From the NCBI RefSeq assembly GCF_002139915.1, contig NZ_CP018788.1:744001-808000 (forward strand): a stretch of DNA of 64,000 nt, given 5' to 3'. Under the pieces are notes generated by a model. That model was given only the letters and a program-made list of their open reading frames with translations, did no database searches and had not been told where the DNA came from. This document shows positions 1-9,995 of this stretch, piece by piece. The stretch is from Campylobacter devanensis. Lineage in GTDB: Bacteria; Campylobacterota; Campylobacteria; Campylobacterales; Campylobacteraceae. The first letter of the stretch is position 1, and each line of letters begins with the position of its first letter. Both the position numbers and the translations under genes were made by a program.

Positions 1-536
1 GTCTGATTAGTTAAAGATGATAAATTTTGACTTGGATTTATCTGTTGATTTGGTGTATTTATAAGCAAATTTAACGCTAAATTATTATTAGGATTTATCG
101 TAGTTGTTGGATTATGGTTATGTTTTTCATACTCTATTATATCTTTAAAATTAGCATCGATAAATTTTATTAGAGGCTTTATAAATACGGTATATATGAG
201 CTTTTTAATAAATTTAGATAAGATAAATTTATTTTTTATTGTTATTATTAGCTGCTCTTTTTGGGAGTATCGTTTAGAAATTTTAAGCGATATAATGGCG
301 CAATCATCAACATAACATATTCCTTTTAGCGCATCAAGCGTGTATTTTAAAATATTATCAATGTCGGCTGGTAAGTGCTGTTTCCATAGTATTTCGACAG
401 CCAAATCTCCATTCATAATAAATGCATTTTGTTCTAAAGCAGCTTTTTTTAACCCCTTTTGATAAATTGCTTTAATAGCATCATTTTTATTATTTATGCT
501 TGTTGGTCTGTCGTTATATACTATTTTTTGTAGCAT
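1..536 (-). CDS. RusA-like endonuclease-fold protein (partial, 3' end outside window)
   Basis: I do not know the gene by name. The 178 visible residues contain the RusA Holliday-junction resolvase signature: P-A-D58-I-D60-N-I-L-K64 near residue 60, then LDALKG and Y-V-D77-D78. These match in order the acidic residues and the DNxxK lysine that form the RusA active site. The visible C-terminal part is rich in Asn, Pro and Gln, looks low-complexity, and continues past the window edge. The start ATG at 536 overlaps the stop of the upstream exporter gene (TAATG) and has GGAGC about 8 bases before it, so it is probably co-translated. RusA proteins are usually phage-borne, but no other phage gene is visible here. 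The fold call is fairly sure; resolvase activity is inferred. Confidence 0.7.
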   Translation of the reverse strand, partial: MLQKIVYNDRPTSINNKNDAIKAIYQKGLKKAALEQNAFIMNGDLAVEILWKQHLPADIDNILKYTLDALKGICYVDDCAIISLKISKRYSQKEQLIITIKNKFILSKFIKKLIYTVFIKPLIKFIDANFKDIIEYEKHNHNPTTTINPNNNLALNLLINTPNQQINPSQNLSSLTNQ

Positions 537-2266
537 TAGTGGATTGCTCCTAGTTTTAGTTTTTGATAAATTTCACATTCTGCTTCAAGCTCTTTATCTG
601 TACCAAATCCTACGATTTTACCATGACCTATAACAGCAATTTTATCAGCATTTTTGATAGTTGATAGACGGTGAGCAATAACAAATATAATCTTATCTTT
701 GCTTAAATTTTCAATAGCTTTTGTTATTTCTTGTTCGCTTTCATTATCTAGTGCGCTAGTGGCTTCATCAAATATTAGAATTTGTGGATTATGATAAAGA
801 GCTCTAGCTATGGCTATTCTTTGTCTTTGGCCACCGCTTAAATTTGCGCCATATTCATCTAAAGTTGTATAGATTCCATTATCTAAATTTTGAACAAAAC
901 TATAAGCATTTGCCATCTTAAGTGCCATTATAACTTTAGCCTCATTTAGTGGAGCAGCATACGCTACATTAGCTGCTATTGTATCGTTAAAGATATATAC
1001 ACGCTGAGTAACTAAACCAATATTTTGCCTTAGGCTATCTAGTTTAAATTCGCTTAAATCATTATCATTGATTAAAATCATTCCAGAATTTGGGTCATAA
1101 AATCTCATTAATAGATTAATAAGTGTGCTTTTGCCGCCACCACTACTACCTACTAAAGCTATCATTTGACCCTTATAGACTTTAAGATTTATACCATTTA
1201 GTGCAGTTTTATCACCGTAGCTAAATTTTAAATCTTGGATTGTGATTGAATTTACCTTAGCTGGGAAATTTATATTTCCATCAACAATACTTGGCTGCAT
1301 ATCAAGTAACTCAAATGTTCTTTGGCTAGCTACTACTGCATCTTGCATTTGATTATATATATTTGTTATACGTTTTATAGGCGTATAGAGCATAAATAGC
1401 GCTGTAAGAAAGCTAAAAAAGCTACCTACTGTAATTTCTCCATTTATTACCTGTTGTCCGCCAATGATAATAGTAATAGCAATACCAACTGAGCCTAATG
1501 TTTCCATCATTGGACTAACTAAAGCATTTACCTTAACGCTTTTTAAATTTAAATGAAATATTTTAGTATTGTGATTATCAAATTTGCTTAGCTCTTTTTC
1601 TTGAGCACTACTAGCTTTAACTATTTCGATATTTGAGAAAATTTCATTTAACACCGATGTGATATCGCTAGAAGTTTCTTGCGATGTTCGGCTAAGTTTT
1701 CGCATTCTTTTAGCTAAGCGTGAAAGCGGATAAAAGGCTGCTGGTAACACAATAAGTGAAAATAGTGCTAAAGTAGGGCTTTGATAAATTACAACACAAA
1801 GTAATCCAATAATAGTTACAAACTCACGCACTAGTTCAGGAATGAGCGATGAGACGATATTGCGAATACGCTCAATATCACCCATAATCCTACTCATTAG
1901 CTCGCCAGTGCGATATTTATGGAAAAAACTCATATCTAATCCAAGTAGATTATCAAGTAGTTTGTATCTAAAACGCCTTATCATATCTTGTCCGATATAA
2001 GCGGTAAAATATACCTGTAGATATACTCCAAGGCTTTTTATAAAATATATTGCAATAATCGCATATGGAAGCAAATATAAAAGTGTTTCATTTTTTTCAA
2101 CAAAGATATAATCAAGCACAGGTTTAACTAGCCATGCAGATACTGCTGTGCCAATGCTAGCCATAATCATTCCTAAAATTGCAATAGCAAACTGCCACAC
2201 ATACTCTTTATAATAGGATTTAAACCGTCTAAAGACTTCTGTTATTCCGTCCATATTTTCTCCCAT
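536..2266 (-). CDS. msbA: MsbA-type lipid exporter, ABC half-transporter
   Basis: A 576-residue fused permease-ATPase, the usual length for MsbA. The N-terminal half has about six membrane segments (ABC transmembrane type 1). The C-terminal half has Walker [10 protein letters not shown], the Q-loop (VTQRVYIF), signature [15 protein letters not shown], Walker [13 protein letters not shown] and switch histidine AHRLS. As a homodimer it would flip lipid A-core or other lipid-linked saccharides across the inner membrane. The gene overlaps the end of cysS by 25 bases. A second in-frame ATG at 2254, preceded by GGGAG at good spacing, could be the real start. Family and neighbourhood (murJ-cysS-msbA) support MsbA, but the lipid substrate cannot be read from sequence. 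Confidence 0.85.
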   Translation of the reverse strand: MGENMDGITEVFRRFKSYYKEYVWQFAIAILGMIMASIGTAVSAWLVKPVLDYIFVEKNETLLYLLPYAIIAIYFIKSLGVYLQVYFTAYIGQDMIRRFRYKLLDNLLGLDMSFFHKYRTGELMSRIMGDIERIRNIVSSLIPELVREFVTIIGLLCVVIYQSPTLALFSLIVLPAAFYPLSRLAKRMRKLSRTSQETSSDITSVLNEIFSNIEIVKASSAQEKELSKFDNHNTKIFHLNLKSVKVNALVSPMMETLGSVGIAITIIIGGQQVINGEITVGSFFSFLTALFMLYTPIKRITNIYNQMQDAVVASQRTFELLDMQPSIVDGNINFPAKVNSITIQDLKFSYGDKTALNGINLKVYKGQMIALVGSSGGGKSTLINLLMRFYDPNSGMILINDNDLSEFKLDSLRQNIGLVTQRVYIFNDTIAANVAYAAPLNEAKVIMALKMANAYSFVQNLDNGIYTTLDEYGANLSGGQRQRIAIARALYHNPQILIFDEATSALDNESEQEITKAIENLSKDKIIFVIAHRLSTIKNADKIAVIGHGKIVGFGTDKELEAECEIYQKLKLGAIH

Positions 2267-3618
2267 TTTACTCCATTTGGCGTATCCATTATCGCTACAC
2301 CAAGGGCGGTTAATTTATCTCTTATAGCATCAGCTTTAGCATAGTCTTTAGCAGCCTTAGCGCTATTTCTAGATTCTATTAAATTTGCAATTTGCTCTTT
2401 TTGTTCTAAGCTAAATCCATATTGAAACCACTCAAACTCATCTATATAAAGAATTCCTAAAATCTCTTTTATAAATTCTAAATTTGCCATTATATCAGCT
2501 TTTAGTGCTTTGTTTTTAGGCTCTTTATCTAGATTTGTATTTGCTATATTTACCATTTCATCAATTTTTGCTAAGGCTTCTGAAATATTTAAATCATCGC
2601 TTAGGGTTTCTATAATCGCATTTTTAAACTCTAAATTTATCTCTCCAGGAGTTACGCCACTTAAGCGTTTTTTAAGTCTATAAATTTTATCGAGCCGTTT
2701 TTTACTAGAGAGTAAATCTCCTATATCGTAGTTGAAATTTGCCCTATAATGACTACTCATCAGATAATATCTTACCGCTTCACCCGGAGCAATAGCTAAA
2801 GCATCTTTAACAAAAAATGAATTGCCAAGGCTTTTACTCATTTTTTCGTTATTTACTTGAATAAATCCATTATGTAGCCAATGTTTAGCTAGCTCTTTAT
2901 GATTGGCACATCGGCATTGTGCAGCTTCGTTTTCATGGTGGGGAAAGAGTAGATCAGCTCCACCAGCGTGAATATCAATGGTTCCATTAAAGATCTCTTC
3001 AATCATTGCTACACACTCGGTATGCCAACCAGGACGCCCCTTGCCAAACGGACTATCATACCATTGTTCATCAAATTTCCATAGCACAAAATCTTTTTCA
3101 TCTTTTTTAGCCCCATTGCTAGTAACTCTTGCGATTAGATTTTCGTCTTTTCTGCCGCTTAGACTTAGATATTTTTGATCTTTGCTAGTATCAAAATAAA
3201 TTCCATCATCTAGCCTATACGTAGCGCCATTTTGTTCTAGTTTTTGAATATAATTTATGATCGCATCAAGCGACTCTGTGGCTTTAGGTTCTATATCGGC
3301 ATTTAGGACATTTAAAGCGTTCATATCTTTTTTATATCTATCTATATAGTATGTCGTTATCTGCTCTAAGCTTTGATTGCTAGATTTCATTTTAGCTAGA
3401 ATTTTATCATCTATATCAGTAAAGTTTTTGACAAACTTAACCTTATACCCAAGAGCTATTAAAACTCGCCTAAGCAGATCAAAGCTAATACTAGATTTTG
3501 CATGTCCTAGATGAGCATCATCATAAACAGTTGGTCCGCAGACATAGATATTTATATCATTGCCATTAAGTGGAACAAGTTTAACTTTTTGTTTTAAAAC
3601 TGTATCATAAATTTGCAT
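2242..3618 (-). CDS. cysS: Cysteinyl-tRNA synthetase
   Basis: Class I aminoacyl-tRNA synthetase charging tRNA-Cys in the cytoplasm; 458 residues, typical length. The first zinc-ligand cysteine sits in [14 protein letters not shown], which also carries the HIGH-type motif (HLGH). Further metal-site segments follow (WHTECVAM and [10 protein letters not shown]), then the KMSKS loop ([10 protein letters not shown]). The C-terminal anticodon-binding part ends WEKIWTE. The start codon lies 14 bases inside the end of murJ and the stop lies inside the start of the exporter gene, so murJ, cysS and msbA are probably translated from one message. Confidence 0.97.
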   Translation of the reverse strand: MQIYDTVLKQKVKLVPLNGNDINIYVCGPTVYDDAHLGHAKSSISFDLLRRVLIALGYKVKFVKNFTDIDDKILAKMKSSNQSLEQITTYYIDRYKKDMNALNVLNADIEPKATESLDAIINYIQKLEQNGATYRLDDGIYFDTSKDQKYLSLSGRKDENLIARVTSNGAKKDEKDFVLWKFDEQWYDSPFGKGRPGWHTECVAMIEEIFNGTIDIHAGGADLLFPHHENEAAQCRCANHKELAKHWLHNGFIQVNNEKMSKSLGNSFFVKDALAIAPGEAVRYYLMSSHYRANFNYDIGDLLSSKKRLDKIYRLKKRLSGVTPGEINLEFKNAIIETLSDDLNISEALAKIDEMVNIANTNLDKEPKNKALKADIMANLEFIKEILGILYIDEFEWFQYGFSLEQKEQIANLIESRNSAKAAKDYAKADAIRDKLTALGVAIMDTPNGVKWEKIWTE

Positions 3619-5002
3619 ATATTATACCCCTTAATTCTATTAATAAATAGCCAAAAATTACTGCTAAGATTATAGTTATTAGATTTATCCTATTAAAGAT
3701 TATATCCAAAAATTGCCTAATTCCAAATACAAAAATTGCATATCCTAGTAAAAATAGTCCGCTAATACTCCCAGCAAGTGCTAGTCCGCTTGCTCCTAAA
3801 GGTTTAAAAAGAAGCAAGCATAAAGCAGTATTTATAAAAAGTGAATATATAGCTATTTTAGCAGCGATTTTTTGTTGCATTTTAGCATATAGCCAGAGCG
3901 AAAAGAGCTTATAAAGCCCAAAAGGTAAAAGTCCTAACATATACATTTGCAAGACCTTAGCTGATTCTATAGTATTATTAGTGTTAAATTCACCCCTTTG
4001 AAATAGCAGCCAAATAATCTCATTAGCTAAAACAAATCCGCCAATAGTAGAAAATAGTAGTAAAAAAAATAGTAAACTAAAGCTTTTTTTTAGCAAATTT
4101 ATGGCGTTTGTATCGTTTTTAGATTTTATTGCTTTGGCAATTTTAGGAAATATTGCCGTAGAAAGTGCGATAGCAAAAAGTGCTAAAGGTAATTGAAAGA
4201 TTCTATTTGCGTAGTATAGATAGCTAATTGCCCCAGTAGCTAGAAAGCTAGCAATAAAAGTGGAGATAAAGTCACTTAGTTGATTGGCGCTACTACCAAT
4301 AATTCCATGGCCAAAGTTTTGCCAAAAACCTTTAGCTTTAGCTCTTTTGCCTTTGGCAAATTTGGCTATACCAAGAGTTAATAAACGGAGTAAATTTAAT
4401 CTTTTAAGTGCGATAATATGAGATAAAACCTGCAACATTCCTCCAGCTACAACCCCCCAGCTAAGATACATTGCAGCACTTTTTTGGTCTAAATTTAATG
4501 CTAAAAGCAAAGCAGTTATCATCGATATATTTAGCAAAGCTGTACTAAAAGCTGTAGTGGCAAAGTGGTTTTTATATTGAAGAAGTGCTGAGAGTAGTGT
4601 AACAATAAAAATTGCCAAAAGATACCAAAAATTTATTCTTACTAGTGGAACAGCTAGAGCAATTGTCTCAGGACTAAATCCAAATGCAAGCGCCTTAGTA
4701 ACTAAAGGAGCAAAGAGCATCACAATAAGACTAAGACCAAGCATCGCAAGGCTAAGTTTGATTAAAATTTCAGCGCAAAATAACCCTTTTTGACTAACTT
4801 TTACTAAATTTGGCATAAAGGCTTGAGAAAATGCACCCTCTCCAAAGAGTCTACGAAATAGATTAGGCAGCTTAAACGCTACAAAAAATATATCACTCCA
4901 AATACTTGCACCAAGAGCATTTGCCGTCATTAAATCTCTAATAAATCCAAGCACTCTAGAACATAAAATCCCGATACTATTTGTAAAGAAATGTCGCAGC
5001 AA
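3605..5002 (-). CDS. murJ: Lipid II flippase MurJ
   Basis: A 465-residue polytopic membrane protein of the MviN/MurJ (MOP) family, which flips the peptidoglycan precursor lipid II to the periplasmic face. The family start is clear: [18 protein letters not shown], then a segment with [20 protein letters not shown], the strongly conserved MurJ core. Many hydrophobic segments follow to the C-terminus. It begins with TTG at 5002, which gives the conserved N-terminus; no better ATG lies nearby. It is 23 bases from the upstream EamA gene and overlaps cysS downstream. The partner peptidoglycan genes ftsW and murG lie elsewhere in this window. Confidence 0.93.
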   Translation of the reverse strand: MLRHFFTNSIGILCSRVLGFIRDLMTANALGASIWSDIFFVAFKLPNLFRRLFGEGAFSQAFMPNLVKVSQKGLFCAEILIKLSLAMLGLSLIVMLFAPLVTKALAFGFSPETIALAVPLVRINFWYLLAIFIVTLLSALLQYKNHFATTAFSTALLNISMITALLLALNLDQKSAAMYLSWGVVAGGMLQVLSHIIALKRLNLLRLLTLGIAKFAKGKRAKAKGFWQNFGHGIIGSSANQLSDFISTFIASFLATGAISYLYYANRIFQLPLALFAIALSTAIFPKIAKAIKSKNDTNAINLLKKSFSLLFFLLLFSTIGGFVLANEIIWLLFQRGEFNTNNTIESAKVLQMYMLGLLPFGLYKLFSLWLYAKMQQKIAAKIAIYSLFINTALCLLLFKPLGASGLALAGSISGLFLLGYAIFVFGIRQFLDIIFNRINLITIILAVIFGYLLIELRGIIYANL

Positions 5003-5025
5003 CTATCAAATCCCAAATTTAAAAA

Positions 5026-5898
5026 CTATGTATTATACTTAAAATTAATTTGATTTTTATAAAATGTCTCAAACTTACTCTGTAAAAATAGGGCTAAAAC
5101 AATCAAAAATCCACCGATTGTCATCTTATAAATATCAAAATCTACTCCCCAAAAAATTGCATTTACCAAAATTGCTATTGGAATTATAGCATTATTCATA
5201 ATTGCTAAAGTGCCACTATCGACCATAAGCGAGCCACTACTCCACAAATAATAGCCAAACCCAGAAGCTACTACACCAAGGTAGAGTAAAACTACCCAGC
5301 TTTGCAAATTTTGTGGAAGCATTGTAAAATTCCCAAAGAGAATAAAGCTAACCCCTGAAACCAAAACCGCCCCAAGATAAAAATATCCAAAATTTGATCT
5401 ATTATCTTTTAAATTTTTACAAGTAAGCTTATAAAATGCTTGTGCTGCCCCAAAGCAGATATTTGCCATCTGCACGAGTATAAATCCATATAAAGAACTA
5501 AGGCTCCAACTTTCAAATTTAATAATAAAAGCACCAATTATACATAAAGTAATGCTAATTAAGTATAGTTTTTTAAATTTGCACGATATAAGATCATAGA
5601 TTAGGCTTAGATAAAATGGTGTAAATATAGTAAAAAGAGCAACTTCGCTTACGCTAAGATATAAAAATGAATGGTAGTAAAATATACTCATAAGACCAAT
5701 TTGTAGGCCGCCAATAGTGATTAATTTTAGCTTTAAATCAAATTTTAACTTTAAATTTAAAAATGGTAAAAATATCAAAAATGCTATACAAGAACGAAAA
5801 AGTATAGCAAAATAGTTATCAACAACTCCGACGATATAGTATCCAATAAGCGGAAATGAGAATGCCCATATAAAAGTTGTTACCCATAAATTGGTCAT
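5026..5898 (-). CDS. EamA/DMT-family transporter
   Basis: A 290-residue hydrophobic protein with about ten predicted membrane segments arranged as two similar halves, the pattern of EamA (drug/metabolite transporter) permeases. The second repeat is suggested by the GAVLVSGVSF and LYLGVVASGFGYYLWSSG segments, the latter matching the conserved EamA loop. The substrate is unknown; family members export amino acids, metabolites or drugs. It is the first gene of the minus-strand block that continues to murJ, and is transcribed divergently from the Rrf2-flhA operon. Confidence 0.8.
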   Translation of the reverse strand: MTNLWVTTFIWAFSFPLIGYYIVGVVDNYFAILFRSCIAFLIFLPFLNLKLKFDLKLKLITIGGLQIGLMSIFYYHSFLYLSVSEVALFTIFTPFYLSLIYDLISCKFKKLYLISITLCIIGAFIIKFESWSLSSLYGFILVQMANICFGAAQAFYKLTCKNLKDNRSNFGYFYLGAVLVSGVSFILFGNFTMLPQNLQSWVVLLYLGVVASGFGYYLWSSGSLMVDSGTLAIMNNAIIPIAILVNAIFWGVDFDIYKMTIGGFLIVLALFLQSKFETFYKNQINFKYNT

Positions 5899-5945
5899 TT
5901 TTTATCCTAAAATTGAAATTTGATTTATAGTATCACTAAAAAAAG

Positions 5946-5973
5946 TTAATATTAATCTATTTTTTAGTAAAAT
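5946..5973 (+). promoter_or_regulatory. Promoter region of rrf2-flhA with a short palindrome
   Basis: The palindrome TTAATATTAA (5946-5955) lies just upstream of a T-rich stretch and a -10-like TAAAAT at 5968-5973. A good ribosome-binding site AAGGAG (5991-5996) precedes the GTG start at 6002. The palindrome is a possible operator for the Rrf2 product or for another regulator; this is inferred from position only. Confidence 0.4.
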
Positions 5974-6001
5974 ATCCGATTAAAAATCTTAAGGAGTCTA
6001 G

Positions 6002-6406
6002 GTGTTATTTACCAAAGCCAGTGAATATGCTATGCTATCATTGATTTTATTATCACAAGCTAATCACCCAAAAGATGTAGATACTATATCGTCTGAACTT
6101 GGAATTTCAAAAAGTTTTTTAGCAAAAATTTTGCAAAATTTAGCAAAAGAGGGTATATTGCACTCCTTTAAAGGTGCAAATGGTGGGTTTGTTTTAGCCG
6201 ATAAACCATCAAATTTAAGCATTAAGCGTATTTTAGAGAGTGCTGAAAAGCGTAAGGTAAATGTATTTGAGTGCGCAAATTCTAGATGCGATTGTCCTAG
6301 CAGCAAAGGCGATGAATGTAAAATTTGGCCTATGTTTAATGATTTACAAGGTCGAATTGATGAGTTTTTAGACCAGATTACCTTAACTGATATTATAAAG
6401 AAATAA
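6002..6406 (+). CDS. Rrf2-family regulator with four clustered cysteines
   Basis: A 134-residue winged-helix regulator: helix-turn-helix at about residues 25-50 (ISSELGISKSFLAKILQNL), wing SFKGANGGFVLA, then a dimerisation helix. Cysteines 91, 96, 98 and 106 lie where IscR/NsrR-type members hold a [2Fe-2S] or [4Fe-4S] cluster, though the spacing (CX4CXCX7C) differs from IscR. It may therefore sense iron, redox state or nitric oxide; that is inference. The start is GTG at 6002 after AAGGAG. flhA starts 2 bases after its stop, so the two share one message, an arrangement I recall from C. jejuni. Confidence 0.9.
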   Translation: MLFTKASEYAMLSLILLSQANHPKDVDTISSELGISKSFLAKILQNLAKEGILHSFKGANGGFVLADKPSNLSIKRILESAEKRKVNVFECANSRCDCPSSKGDECKIWPMFNDLQGRIDEFLDQITLTDIIKK

Positions 6407-6408
6407 CC

Positions 6409-8577
6409 TTGGCTAAGCGCAATATTCTAACAATGGTGGCGCCATTTTTAGCGCCAGTGATGAAGGCAAAGAGTTTAACTGTAGTTTTTGTTATTGTAGC
6501 GATTTTAGCTATTATCATTGTGCCATTACCTAGTGCTGTGTTAGATTTTTTCTTAGCACTATCTATAGCTATATCTGTTCTTATAATATTAATATCTATT
6601 TATATACCAAAGCCTACAGACCTTAGTACATTTCCTACTCTTGTTTTAATTGTTACTCTATTTAGATTAGCGCTAAATATTGCAACAACTAGAATGATTT
6701 TAAGCGAAGGGCATAATGGACCAGAAGCTGTAAGTGAGATTATTGCTAGTTTTGGTGAATTTGTTGTCGGTGGAAACTATGTAATTGGGGTTATTGTATT
6801 TTGTATTTTAGTTCTTATAAATTTTATGGTTGTAACTAAAGGCTCAACTCGTGTAAGTGAAGTTCAAGCTAGATTTACCCTAGATGCGATGCCTGGTAAG
6901 CAGATGGCAATTGATGCTGATTTAAATGCTGGATTAATAGATGAACAAACAGCCAAACAAAGGCGTCAAGACATTATATCAGAAGCTAATTTTTATGGCG
7001 CAATGGATGGTTCATCTAAATTTATAAAAGGTGATGCTGTAGCTGGTATTATTATTACTATTATTAATATTATTGGCGGATTTTTAATTGGTGCATTTCA
7101 ATATGATATGGCTATCAAAGATGCAGCAGCTACATATACTATTCTTACAATCGGTGATGGCTTAGTAAGTCAAATTCCAGGACTTATTACTTCAACTGCA
7201 ACAGCAATTATAATTACTAGAGCTAGTAAAGATGAAGATAATTTTGCTGAAGGTGTTGTAAGTCAGTTACTTGGTGAGTATAAGACGCTTTTAATTGTCG
7301 GTTTTATACTATTTGTATTTGCTTTAGTGCCAGGTCTTCCAACATTCTCTTTAGGATTTATGGGCTTATTATTTTTAGGGATTGGATTTATTTTAAAAAT
7401 GATAGAAGAGGGAAAAATCGATTTTAGTGCTGTCAAAACCGATAAAAATGGCTCTCAGCAAGCTGGAAATGGTAATAAGGCTGCACCATCGGCTAATAAA
7501 CTACCTAAGAAGAGCGAAGAAGAGATTGCCCTTGAAGAACAAGCTAAGATTGATGATATATTAAAGATTGAAATTTTAGAGTTAGATTTAGGTTATGGAC
7601 TTTTAAAACTTGCTGATGGGGATTTGGTTGAGAGAATCCGTGCTATGAGGAGAAATATGGCTACAATGCTTGGATTTTTGATGCCAAAAATTAGATTAAG
7701 AGATAATATCTTGCTTGGCCCAAATGAGTATAAATTTAAGCTCAAAGGCGTAGTAATCGGCTCTGGCATTGTCTATCCTGATAAGTGCTTGGCTATGGAT
7801 AGCGGTTATGTAAGCGCTGATATTGATGGAATTGCAGTAAAAGATCCAGCCTTTGGGCTTGATGCATTATGGATTGATCAAAATTATAAAGAGGATGCGA
7901 TTTTAAGTGGTTATACAGTAGCTGATGCAGCTAGTGTTATTTCTACTCATATGAGCGAGTTAGTTAAGCAAAACGCTAGTGAGTTACTAACAAAACAAGA
8001 GGTTCAAAATATTCTTGAAAAGGTAAAATCAGAATACTCCGTAGTAGTAGATGATGCTCTAAAAGTAGTTGGCGTGGGCGTTATCCAAAAGGTATTAAAA
8101 GCTTTGCTTAAGGATAATATCCCAATTAAAGATATGCTTAGTATCTTAGAAGCTATTAGTGATGTAGCTGAAGTTAGTAAGAATTTAGATATGATTATCG
8201 AACATGTCAGAGCGGCTCTAGCTAGAGTTATTACCTCTATTTATACAGATGAAAATGGTCAATTAAATTTCTATATTTTAGATGCTCCAGCCCAACAAAA
8301 GCTAATTGATAGCCTAAGTTATAAAGATGGAGCGTATACCTTAATGATAAATGTAGCCCAAACCTCAGCTATAGTTAGCGCACTAAGGGCAAAAAGAGAA
8401 AATAGACCTATAAGCGAACAAGGCGATATGGTGCTTTGCGTTGAGCCAAGTATTCGTAAATTTATAGCTAATATAGTTCAAAATTTTTCAATCGATATAG
8501 CAGTGCTAAGTTTTGCTGAGATTGCTCCAAATACTCAGTTTGAAACACTTGGCACTATAGAGATACCAGAACTTTAA
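6409..8577 (+). CDS. flhA: Flagellar type III export gate protein FlhA
   Basis: A 722-residue FlhA/InvA-family protein of the flagellar export apparatus. The N-terminal part, to about residue 330, holds some eight membrane segments and the conserved cytoplasmic FHIPEP-type region (LDAMPGKQMAIDADLNAGLI). A charged linker is followed by the large soluble domain that docks chaperone-substrate complexes. In Campylobacter, FlhA is also needed for the signal leading to sigma-54-dependent flagellar transcription (family knowledge). The assigned start is TTG at 6409, with no obvious Shine-Dalgarno sequence. An ATG at 6433 is an alternative but would remove the N-terminus shared with other campylobacters. 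Confidence 0.96.
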   Translation: MAKRNILTMVAPFLAPVMKAKSLTVVFVIVAILAIIIVPLPSAVLDFFLALSIAISVLIILISIYIPKPTDLSTFPTLVLIVTLFRLALNIATTRMILSEGHNGPEAVSEIIASFGEFVVGGNYVIGVIVFCILVLINFMVVTKGSTRVSEVQARFTLDAMPGKQMAIDADLNAGLIDEQTAKQRRQDIISEANFYGAMDGSSKFIKGDAVAGIIITIINIIGGFLIGAFQYDMAIKDAAATYTILTIGDGLVSQIPGLITSTATAIIITRASKDEDNFAEGVVSQLLGEYKTLLIVGFILFVFALVPGLPTFSLGFMGLLFLGIGFILKMIEEGKIDFSAVKTDKNGSQQAGNGNKAAPSANKLPKKSEEEIALEEQAKIDDILKIEILELDLGYGLLKLADGDLVERIRAMRRNMATMLGFLMPKIRLRDNILLGPNEYKFKLKGVVIGSGIVYPDKCLAMDSGYVSADIDGIAVKDPAFGLDALWIDQNYKEDAILSGYTVADAASVISTHMSELVKQNASELLTKQEVQNILEKVKSEYSVVVDDALKVVGVGVIQKVLKALLKDNIPIKDMLSILEAISDVAEVSKNLDMIIEHVRAALARVITSIYTDENGQLNFYILDAPAQQKLIDSLSYKDGAYTLMINVAQTSAIVSALRAKRENRPISEQGDMVLCVEPSIRKFIANIVQNFSIDIAVLSFAEIAPNTQFETLGTIEIPEL

Positions 8578-8589
8578 TAAAGGAATAAA

Positions 8590-9603
8590 ATGAAGATTTA
8601 TCATCTTAGTCATACTGATTTAGATGGATACTCTTGCCAATTTGTTAGTAGTTTTTATTTGAAAAATGTCGAATTTTATAATTCAAACTATGGTAAAGAG
8701 ATTGATAAAAAGATGTCGCATATAATTTCAAAGATAGGCGATGAAAAGGCGGTGATTTTAATCACTGATCTAAATTTAACCAAAGCTCAATGTCAAAGCT
8801 ATCAAGATCAGCTAAAAAACAAAGATGTTAAGCTTATTTTGCTTGATCATCATCAAACAGGAGCTGAGTGTGCAGCAGAGTTTTCTTGGTATTATTTAGA
8901 TAATGCTAGAAGTGCGACAAAAATTTGTTATGATTTTTTTAGTGCAATTTTTGGCAAAGATGAGAGGCTAGGAGCATATTGTGATGTGGTAAATGCTGTC
9001 GATATATGGCTAAAAAATGATCCAAATTTTGAACTTGGTAAGGTCTGTATGGGTGCAATTGCTGGGGCAAAAGAGATAAATAAGGTAATGTTTGAAGATG
9101 AGCATATAGAGTATATCTTTTATCTTATGAGAAGCTTTTGTGAGTTTTTAAGTCTTAATAATGCCCATATTGAACTTGATAATAGACTCCATGGGATTAA
9201 GAAGGAGTTTTTTTACCTTAAAAATGATGATACTTTAAGTAATCTAAACTCTAGTTATCTAGTTAGACGCCTTGAAGCTAATAAGGATAAATTTAGTATA
9301 AACTACCGTGGTAGTAAAGGGATATTGACTTATAATATAGGAAGTGCTAGTGTGATTGGTAATGATTTTTTAGTAGCAAATCCTGAATTTGATTTTTTTA
9401 TAGATATGACTAGTAAAAAAACTATGAGCTTTAGATCTAATGGGGATTTTGATGTGAGCCAAATGGCAAAAGAGCTTTGCGATGGTGGAGGTCATAAAAA
9501 TGCTAGTGGCGGGTTTTTTGCTGGATTTGTAGATAGCTATAATTATGATGAGATAAAATCACAAGTTGTAAATTTGATAAACAAAAAAACAGGAGAATTA
9601 TAA
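8590..9603 (+). CDS. DHH-family phosphoesterase
   Basis: A 337-residue protein with all DHH-superfamily metal motifs in order: H8-T-D10-L-D12-G, D60 in ITDLN, D86-H87-H88, D138 in NAVDIW, and the C-terminal DHHA1 motif G299-G-G-H302 followed by KNASGG. Family members hydrolyse phosphodiester bonds in single-stranded DNA, nanoRNA, pAp or cyclic dinucleotides, and the substrate here cannot be told. There is no regulatory (PAS, CBS) or membrane domain, unlike GdpP, and it is shorter than RecJ. It sits 12 bases after flhA and is followed, with a one-base overlap, by a small unknown gene. Confidence 0.85.
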   Translation: MKIYHLSHTDLDGYSCQFVSSFYLKNVEFYNSNYGKEIDKKMSHIISKIGDEKAVILITDLNLTKAQCQSYQDQLKNKDVKLILLDHHQTGAECAAEFSWYYLDNARSATKICYDFFSAIFGKDERLGAYCDVVNAVDIWLKNDPNFELGKVCMGAIAGAKEINKVMFEDEHIEYIFYLMRSFCEFLSLNNAHIELDNRLHGIKKEFFYLKNDDTLSNLNSSYLVRRLEANKDKFSINYRGSKGILTYNIGSASVIGNDFLVANPEFDFFIDMTSKKTMSFRSNGDFDVSQMAKELCDGGGHKNASGGFFAGFVDSYNYDEIKSQVVNLINKKTGEL

Positions 9604-9839
9604 TGAAAAATTACGAAAATGATGTTACGCTAGAAGAGATGAGCTATGAATTGGAGTTAGCTACTCTTGGAATGCTTTACTACGCTGGAGTAAAAAAAGA
9701 GCGTTTAAATGACGCCTTTGATAGATATATAGATGTTATAGATGATGTATTAGAAAACAGCGATGCAAATGGCGTCGATGAAGTTATTACTGTGATTGAA
9801 TATCTCAAAAAGAGCTGCCCAGAACTATTTAAAAAATAG
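9603..9839 (+). CDS. Small conserved-looking acidic protein, unknown function
   Basis: Not recognised. It encodes 78 residues, predicted mostly helical and acidic (for example YIDVIDDVLENSD), with no membrane segment or cysteine motif beyond a single Cys near the end. The start ATG overlaps the stop of the DHH phosphoesterase gene (TAATG), so translation is probably coupled and the product may work with that enzyme. Its last 15 bases overlap, tail to tail, a small gene on the other strand. Confidence 0.75.
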   Translation: MKNYENDVTLEEMSYELELATLGMLYYAGVKKERLNDAFDRYIDVIDDVLENSDANGVDEVITVIEYLKKSCPELFKK

Positions 9840-9995
9840 TCTTTTGCTCTTAAATTTTAGTAATCTGATCGCTAGTTGACCTTTTTTATTTAAGATTTTA
9901 TAATAGTTCCAAATATTAAAATTAAATCTAGCGATCTGAATTTGGGCAAAGATTTGCTCTAAATCATCTCTTTCTTTTGCAGTTAAACTATTCAT
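9825..9995 (-). CDS. Small basic protein of 56 residues, unknown function
   Basis: A short open frame: ATG at 9995, preceded by AAAGGAG with 7-8 bases spacing, and a TAG stop at 9825. The product begins MNSLTAKERDDLEQIF, has an aromatic middle (NIWNYYKIL) and a basic end (LLKFKSKRLFFK). The strong ribosome-binding site and the otherwise gene-free stretch argue that it is real. No function can be proposed; an amphipathic, possibly membrane-associated C-terminus is conceivable. It is convergent with the preceding gene, overlapping its last 15 bases. Confidence 0.6.
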   Translation of the reverse strand: MNSLTAKERDDLEQIFAQIQIARFNFNIWNYYKILNKKGQLAIRLLKFKSKRLFFK

